Of a stretch of 64,000 bases of DNA, positions 60,593-64,000 are shown piece after piece. The notes below the pieces were generated by a model. The model was not told where the DNA came from and did not search any database. It was given only the letters and a program-made list of their open reading frames with translations. The stretch covers positions 576,955 through 640,954 of the forward strand of contig NZ_PPFD01000003.1 of the NCBI RefSeq assembly GCF_009653635.1, in the 5' to 3' direction. Positions within the stretch are counted from its first letter, which is position 1, and every line of letters begins with the position of its first letter. Origin of the DNA: Endozoicomonas sp. OPT23. Its GTDB lineage: Bacteria; Pseudomonadota; Gammaproteobacteria; Pseudomonadales; Endozoicomonadaceae. Made by a program: the position numbers and the translations under genes.

Positions 60593-60621
60593 AGGCTGCT
60601 ATCCACCAGAGAAAGCAGCCT
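60593..60621. terminator. Hairpin between convergent genes
   Basis: AGGCTGCT (60593-60600) pairs with AGCAGCCT (60614-60621) with a 13-base loop. It sits between the exported orphan gene and the transporter; no T-run, so termination is only probable. Confidence 0.5.
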
Positions 60622-60627
60622 CTGAAG

Positions 60628-62097
60628 TCAGCCCACCAGAACTGCATTCACCAAAAAGTACCCGGCAACAGTCACCAGAATAATGCCGACGATATTCAGC
60701 ACGAAACCGGCCTTCACCATATCACCGATCTCCAGCTTACCTGAACCAAATACGACCGCATTGGGCGGTGTTGCCACCGGCATCATAAAGGCACAGCTTG
60801 CAGCCAGAGCGGCAGGTGCAGCCAGCATAACCGGGTCAATGCCCAGCGTTACACCCAGCGCACCCATTAGCGGCAGGAAGGCCGCAGCGGTTGCTGTGTT
60901 ACTGGTCAATTCAGTCAGGAAGATAATGATAGTTACCACAAACGCGACCACCAGCAGAATTGGCATACCGCCAACGATGCTCATGGCATCAGCAATCCAG
61001 CCCGCCAGACCTGTGCTCTTGATCAGAGAGGCAAGAGTCAGACCACCACCAAACAGCATCAGCACACCCCATGGAATCTCACGGGCTTTTTCCCAGGACA
61101 TTACATAGAGTTTTTCTTTATGGTTTACCGGAACCACAAACAAACTGATGGTTGCTGCAATAGCAATCATGGTGTCGTTCAATCCAGGAACGTAGCCTTT
61201 CAGTAGAGGTCGAAAAACCCATGCCAGAGCGGTCAGCGTGAAGATAATGGCAACGGTTTTTTCACCACGGGACATAGGGCCCAGTTCTTCCAGCTGACTA
61301 TTGAACAGCTCAGCCGCCTTCGGGTTGTCCTTGTTGTCCAGCTTGAAACCAACCTTTGTCAGCCATACCCAGGTAATCACCAGCATGGCAACCGCAATGG
61401 GCAGACCAACCATCATCCACTGCGCAAAGCCGATTTCCATGTTGTAGGTTTCGGACAGGAACGCAGCCAGCAAGGCATTAGGCGGAGTACCAATCAGCGT
61501 TGCCAGACCACCGATACTGGCGCTGTAAGCGATACCCAGCAGCAGCGCCTTGGCAAAGCTTTCATTGGCTTCAGAGTTGGTGCCCGCCGTCATGGCAGCC
61601 ACTGACATACCAATTGGCAGCATCATCACACTGGTTGCTGTGTTGGATACCCACATACTCAGAAACGCCGTTGCTAGCATAAAGCCTGCAATGATGCGAC
61701 TGGCTTTAACGCCGGTTTGCAGCATGATTTTCAGCGCAATACGTTTATGCAGATTCCAGCGTTCCATGGCCATGCCCAGCATGAAACCACCAAAAAACAG
61801 GTAGATCATTGGGTGAGCAAACGGCGCAGCAACCTGTTTAATATTGGCAATACCCAGCAAAGGCACCAGCAACATTGGCAGCAAAGAAGTGATAGGAATC
61901 GGCACTACTTCCGACACCCACCATATAGCCATAAGACCAGCGACGCCTACCATGTACCAGCCATGCTGGCTCATGCCTTCAGGCGGTGCTGTCAAAAGTG
62001 TCATTAGAAGAAGCAGGGGACCTGCGAAGAGAGAAATCCAGTAGCCTGGACCAGGCGCTTCCCGAGGGAAGGTCTGGTTAGAAGTCATGACTGTCAT
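60628..62097 (-). CDS. DASS-family sodium/dicarboxylate symporter (SLC13 type)
   Basis: Inner-membrane importer of C4-dicarboxylates (succinate, fumarate, malate) with sodium. The 489 residues have about 11 helices and the two diagnostic Ser-Asn-Thr motifs, SNTATSVMMLPIG in the first half and SNTATAAAFLPLM in the second, which form the sodium and carboxylate sites in VcINDY. IGTPPNALLAAFL is another family block. ATG 62097 is given; ATG 62088 is possible. It lies downstream of the LapD-like gene on the same strand, 196 bases away. Confidence 0.93.
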   Translation of the reverse strand: MTVMTSNQTFPREAPGPGYWISLFAGPLLLLMTLLTAPPEGMSQHGWYMVGVAGLMAIWWVSEVVPIPITSLLPMLLVPLLGIANIKQVAAPFAHPMIYLFFGGFMLGMAMERWNLHKRIALKIMLQTGVKASRIIAGFMLATAFLSMWVSNTATSVMMLPIGMSVAAMTAGTNSEANESFAKALLLGIAYSASIGGLATLIGTPPNALLAAFLSETYNMEIGFAQWMMVGLPIAVAMLVITWVWLTKVGFKLDNKDNPKAAELFNSQLEELGPMSRGEKTVAIIFTLTALAWVFRPLLKGYVPGLNDTMIAIAATISLFVVPVNHKEKLYVMSWEKAREIPWGVLMLFGGGLTLASLIKSTGLAGWIADAMSIVGGMPILLVVAFVVTIIIFLTELTSNTATAAAFLPLMGALGVTLGIDPVMLAAPAALAASCAFMMPVATPPNAVVFGSGKLEIGDMVKAGFVLNIVGIILVTVAGYFLVNAVLVG

Positions 62098-62293
62098 AGT
62101 TAACCACTTAATAACTTATTATCACGTGCAGTCTCCATCCGGGAGGACTTTTGTTGATTGATGCACGTCAGCTTTCGTGGGGATTTTAAGAAAAAACCAC
62201 TGAACTTATTAACTTATTTACCGACTTTTTCGCCAATTGTTTTTTGTTTTATACGGTTTTACCGGTGTTATCTTTTGTTAGAAGATTTTTCAC

Positions 62294-64000
62294 TCATAGC
62301 CTTTCAGGCCTACCCAGAAAATACCCCTGCCCGCCCTGAACACCCAGTTCCTGTAATTGCAGCCAATCAGCTTCTTCTTCGACGTTTTGAGCCAGAAGAT
62401 TTACGTCCTGACTTTCTGCCAGCATAGCCAGTGTTCGAATATAGAACTGATTACCCTGATTACTGGCAATACCGCGAACGTAACTACCGTCCACCTTGAT
62501 ATAGTCCAGCGGCAACGTTTGTAGACAACTTAAACAGCGACTGGCAATACCAAAGTGATCAACAGACACCTTGCACCCCATTGCCTGAAATTCCCGAATA
62601 ATGCCCGCCAGTTTTTCTCCGGCTACCAGCAATGTTCTTTCCGGTATTTCCAGAATCACACGACGAGCGACTTCAGGTGATGCCTTCAGCTGAGCCAGCA
62701 ACCATGAGCGAAATTCAGAGTTCAGTAATGACCTTGGAGAGAAGTTCATACAGAAGTCTTCAGCCTGATGTTGAATCATTTTTTCAGACAAAACCTCAAA
62801 CACAACTTTGTCGAACTCCGAGTGCAGATCAAACCGCTCAACCATAGGCAGAAATGCTTCCGCTGCTGCCAGTTCGCCCAATAATCTTAACCGGGCAAAC
62901 ACTTCCTTGAACATCAATTGTCCCGTATTTGAATAAACAGGCTGTGCAAACAATTCCAGTTCTTTCTCTGCTAGTACCTGTTTCAGCGATGTTTGCCAGT
63001 GATCATCGTCCCAGTGACGGTAAGGCTGGTTTTCACTGTTTTCAATTTCCTGCACCAGCCAGCAGCTACTTCCTTGATGCTGCGCAGCTCTCAGAATCTG
63101 ATCCGCCTGATTAATTAACGCTTCACGACTGATATGACCGATGTTTACAGCCATACCAATGTGCAATTTGTCCTTACCCTCTTCACTGGCGAAATAGCTG
63201 AGCGCAGAGACAGCAGTGAAACAGAACTCCGATACTAACTCCGCCTGTTTACGATCACTGGCCGGAATAAAGACAGCAAACTCGGAACCACTGCGACGGC
63301 CAACGATGGCCTCCTGCCAGGCCTGAACAGACTCACTGATCTCTTTGGAAATGGAGGTCAGCAACTGGTCTGCAGCTTTTCGACCATGATCTCTGTTGTA
63401 TTGCTCCAAGCCACTGACTTGAAGTATCAACAGCGCACCACCGGCAATGCCTTTGTCTTCTCCAAGAGCTGCTGCTATTCGATCATCAAAAGTTCTCTGA
63501 TTCAGAACACCGGTTAATGAATCTTTTACCGACTGCCTGCGCAGGTCTTCAGTAAGCACAACCTTTTCATTAAACAGATGTTCCAGCTTTGTCACCATGC
63601 GGTTCATGGCTTCAACGACGCGGCGAATATCTTTGGTTCTGGGCAGAGTATCCTGTACTTCAAAGCGTTTCTGGCAGATCGCATCGGCCTGCTTCTCAAG
63701 GCGACCAAGAGGACGAAGGACAATATTGAGTAATATATTCAGGCCGGCAATCACCAGCAGCAGAGTGCCGCCAAATAACCAGATAGCATTTTGCGTTTTT
63801 GACCAAAGACTTCTATAAGCCACACCAGGATGACTGGTGACATAAAGTGTGCCCGCTTTTACCCAGCCATTATTAATTTCTGATGACACTTCAGGGGCAG
63901 AAAGACTGGCCATACCCACAAACCAGCCTGGAACACCATCCAAAGCCAGATCATTCTCACTCAGCACCAGTGTTTTCCCCTCAGGGCCTTCAAAGCGAAT
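62294..64000 (-). CDS. lapD: LapD-like c-di-GMP receptor with degenerate GGDEF-EAL (5' truncated)
   Basis: The frame is open to the window edge, so the N-terminus is missing. What is present: the end of the periplasmic LapD/MoxY domain (LDGVPGWFVGM), a membrane helix (LFGGTLLLVIAGLNILLNIVL), a HAMP linker, a GGDEF domain with RSGSEF in place of GGDEF, and an EAL domain with KEVFAR in place of EXLXR and DHFGIAS in place of the catalytic DDFG. Both enzymatic sites are broken in the way of LapD, which binds c-di-GMP with its EAL domain and holds the protease LapG, controlling retention of a giant adhesin. lapG is not in this window. The last ~30 residues (QGGQGYFLGRP) are intact. Confidence 0.87.
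   Translation of the reverse strand: MRFEGPEGKTLVLSENDLALDGVPGWFVGMASLSAPEVSSEINNGWVKAGTLYVTSHPGVAYRSLWSKTQNAIWLFGGTLLLVIAGLNILLNIVLRPLGRLEKQADAICQKRFEVQDTLPRTKDIRRVVEAMNRMVTKLEHLFNEKVVLTEDLRRQSVKDSLTGVLNQRTFDDRIAAALGEDKGIAGGALLILQVSGLEQYNRDHGRKAADQLLTSISKEISESVQAWQEAIVGRRSGSEFAVFIPASDRKQAELVSEFCFTAVSALSYFASEEGKDKLHIGMAVNIGHISREALINQADQILRAAQHQGSSCWLVQEIENSENQPYRHWDDDHWQTSLKQVLAEKELELFAQPVYSNTGQLMFKEVFARLRLLGELAAAEAFLPMVERFDLHSEFDKVVFEVLSEKMIQHQAEDFCMNFSPRSLLNSEFRSWLLAQLKASPEVARRVILEIPERTLLVAGEKLAGIIREFQAMGCKVSVDHFGIASRCLSCLQTLPLDYIKVDGSYVRGIASNQGNQFYIRTLAMLAESQDVNLLAQNVEEEADWLQLQELGVQGGQGYFLGRPERL

Noticed and set aside
1-64000. tRNA, rRNA, CRISPR array or insertion sequence
   Set aside because: No cloverleaf, regularly spaced repeat-spacer array, rRNA sequence or transposase gene was found in the gaps.

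Overview
The window is a chromosomal segment of a Gram-negative gammaproteobacterium. The order cyaY / lptM-lysA-dapF-DUF484-xerC-yigB and the block pcnB-folK-panB-panC-pgi are both typical of Pseudomonas/Oceanospirillales-type genomes. The mix of E. coli-like housekeeping proteins with large coiled-coil and eukaryote-like signalling proteins suggests a marine, probably host-associated member of the Oceanospirillales, such as an Endozoicomonas relative. That placement is inference; no rRNA is present to confirm it. I see no tRNA, CRISPR array, insertion sequence or prophage.

Layout. 1-5.2 kb: end of a sulfatase/LtaS-type enzyme, trpS, a MATE pump, mutM, an acyltransferase and a small membrane protein. 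5.2-8.9 kb: a thiamine-precursor salvage operon (TPP riboswitch, thiD, ABC ATPase, permease, substrate-binding protein) with a Y-shaped inverted-repeat structure just before the binding-protein gene; its logical partner tenA lies at 44.9 kb. 8.9-11.0 kb: two AT-rich genes of unknown role (an exported HAD-fold protein and a phage-type small protein). 11.2-17.7 kb: DUF2333, an HD nucleotidase, a SUI1 factor, YaiI, acetyl-CoA synthetase, and a DUF2157/GDYXXLXY membrane pair. 18.0-25.9 kb: a siderophore locus with two Fur boxes (MFS exporter, unknown 133-aa protein, FhuC/D/B-type ABC importer, IutA-like receptor). 26-29.2 kb: lrgAB, a D-2-hydroxyacid dehydrogenase and adenosine deaminase. 29.4-33.1 kb: a single 1241-residue coiled-coil protein, very AT-rich. 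33.1-39.0 kb: pgi, panC, panB, folK, pcnB (all minus), with unusual inverted repeats in the gaps. 39.0-39.7 kb: a 718-bp gene-free stretch with a strong minus-strand terminator and repeated GGTAACA boxes. 39.7-50.9 kb: a TPR/retropepsin-like protein, elbB, ferritin, quinol NO reductase, tenA, an EF-G-like GTPase, an orphan gene, mtnN and luxS. 51-54.5 kb: a PP2C phosphatase with a long unknown N-terminus, DUF4870 and an exported orphan protein. 54.6-59.8 kb: the conserved cyaY-to-yigB block. 59.8-64 kb: an exported orphan, a DASS dicarboxylate transporter and the end of a LapD-like degenerate GGDEF/EAL protein.

The least explained signals are structural. A three-way-junction inverted repeat lies inside the thiamine-precursor transport operon (7770-7862). 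A multi-hairpin repeat family occurs in three copies (15.7, 17.8, 35.8 kb) and keeps pairing while its stem sequence changes. The 718-bp gap upstream of pcnB probably hides a small transcript. Several AT-rich orphan genes, including the coiled-coil and exported proteins, sit singly between conserved operons and look like acquired host-interaction or accessory genes.
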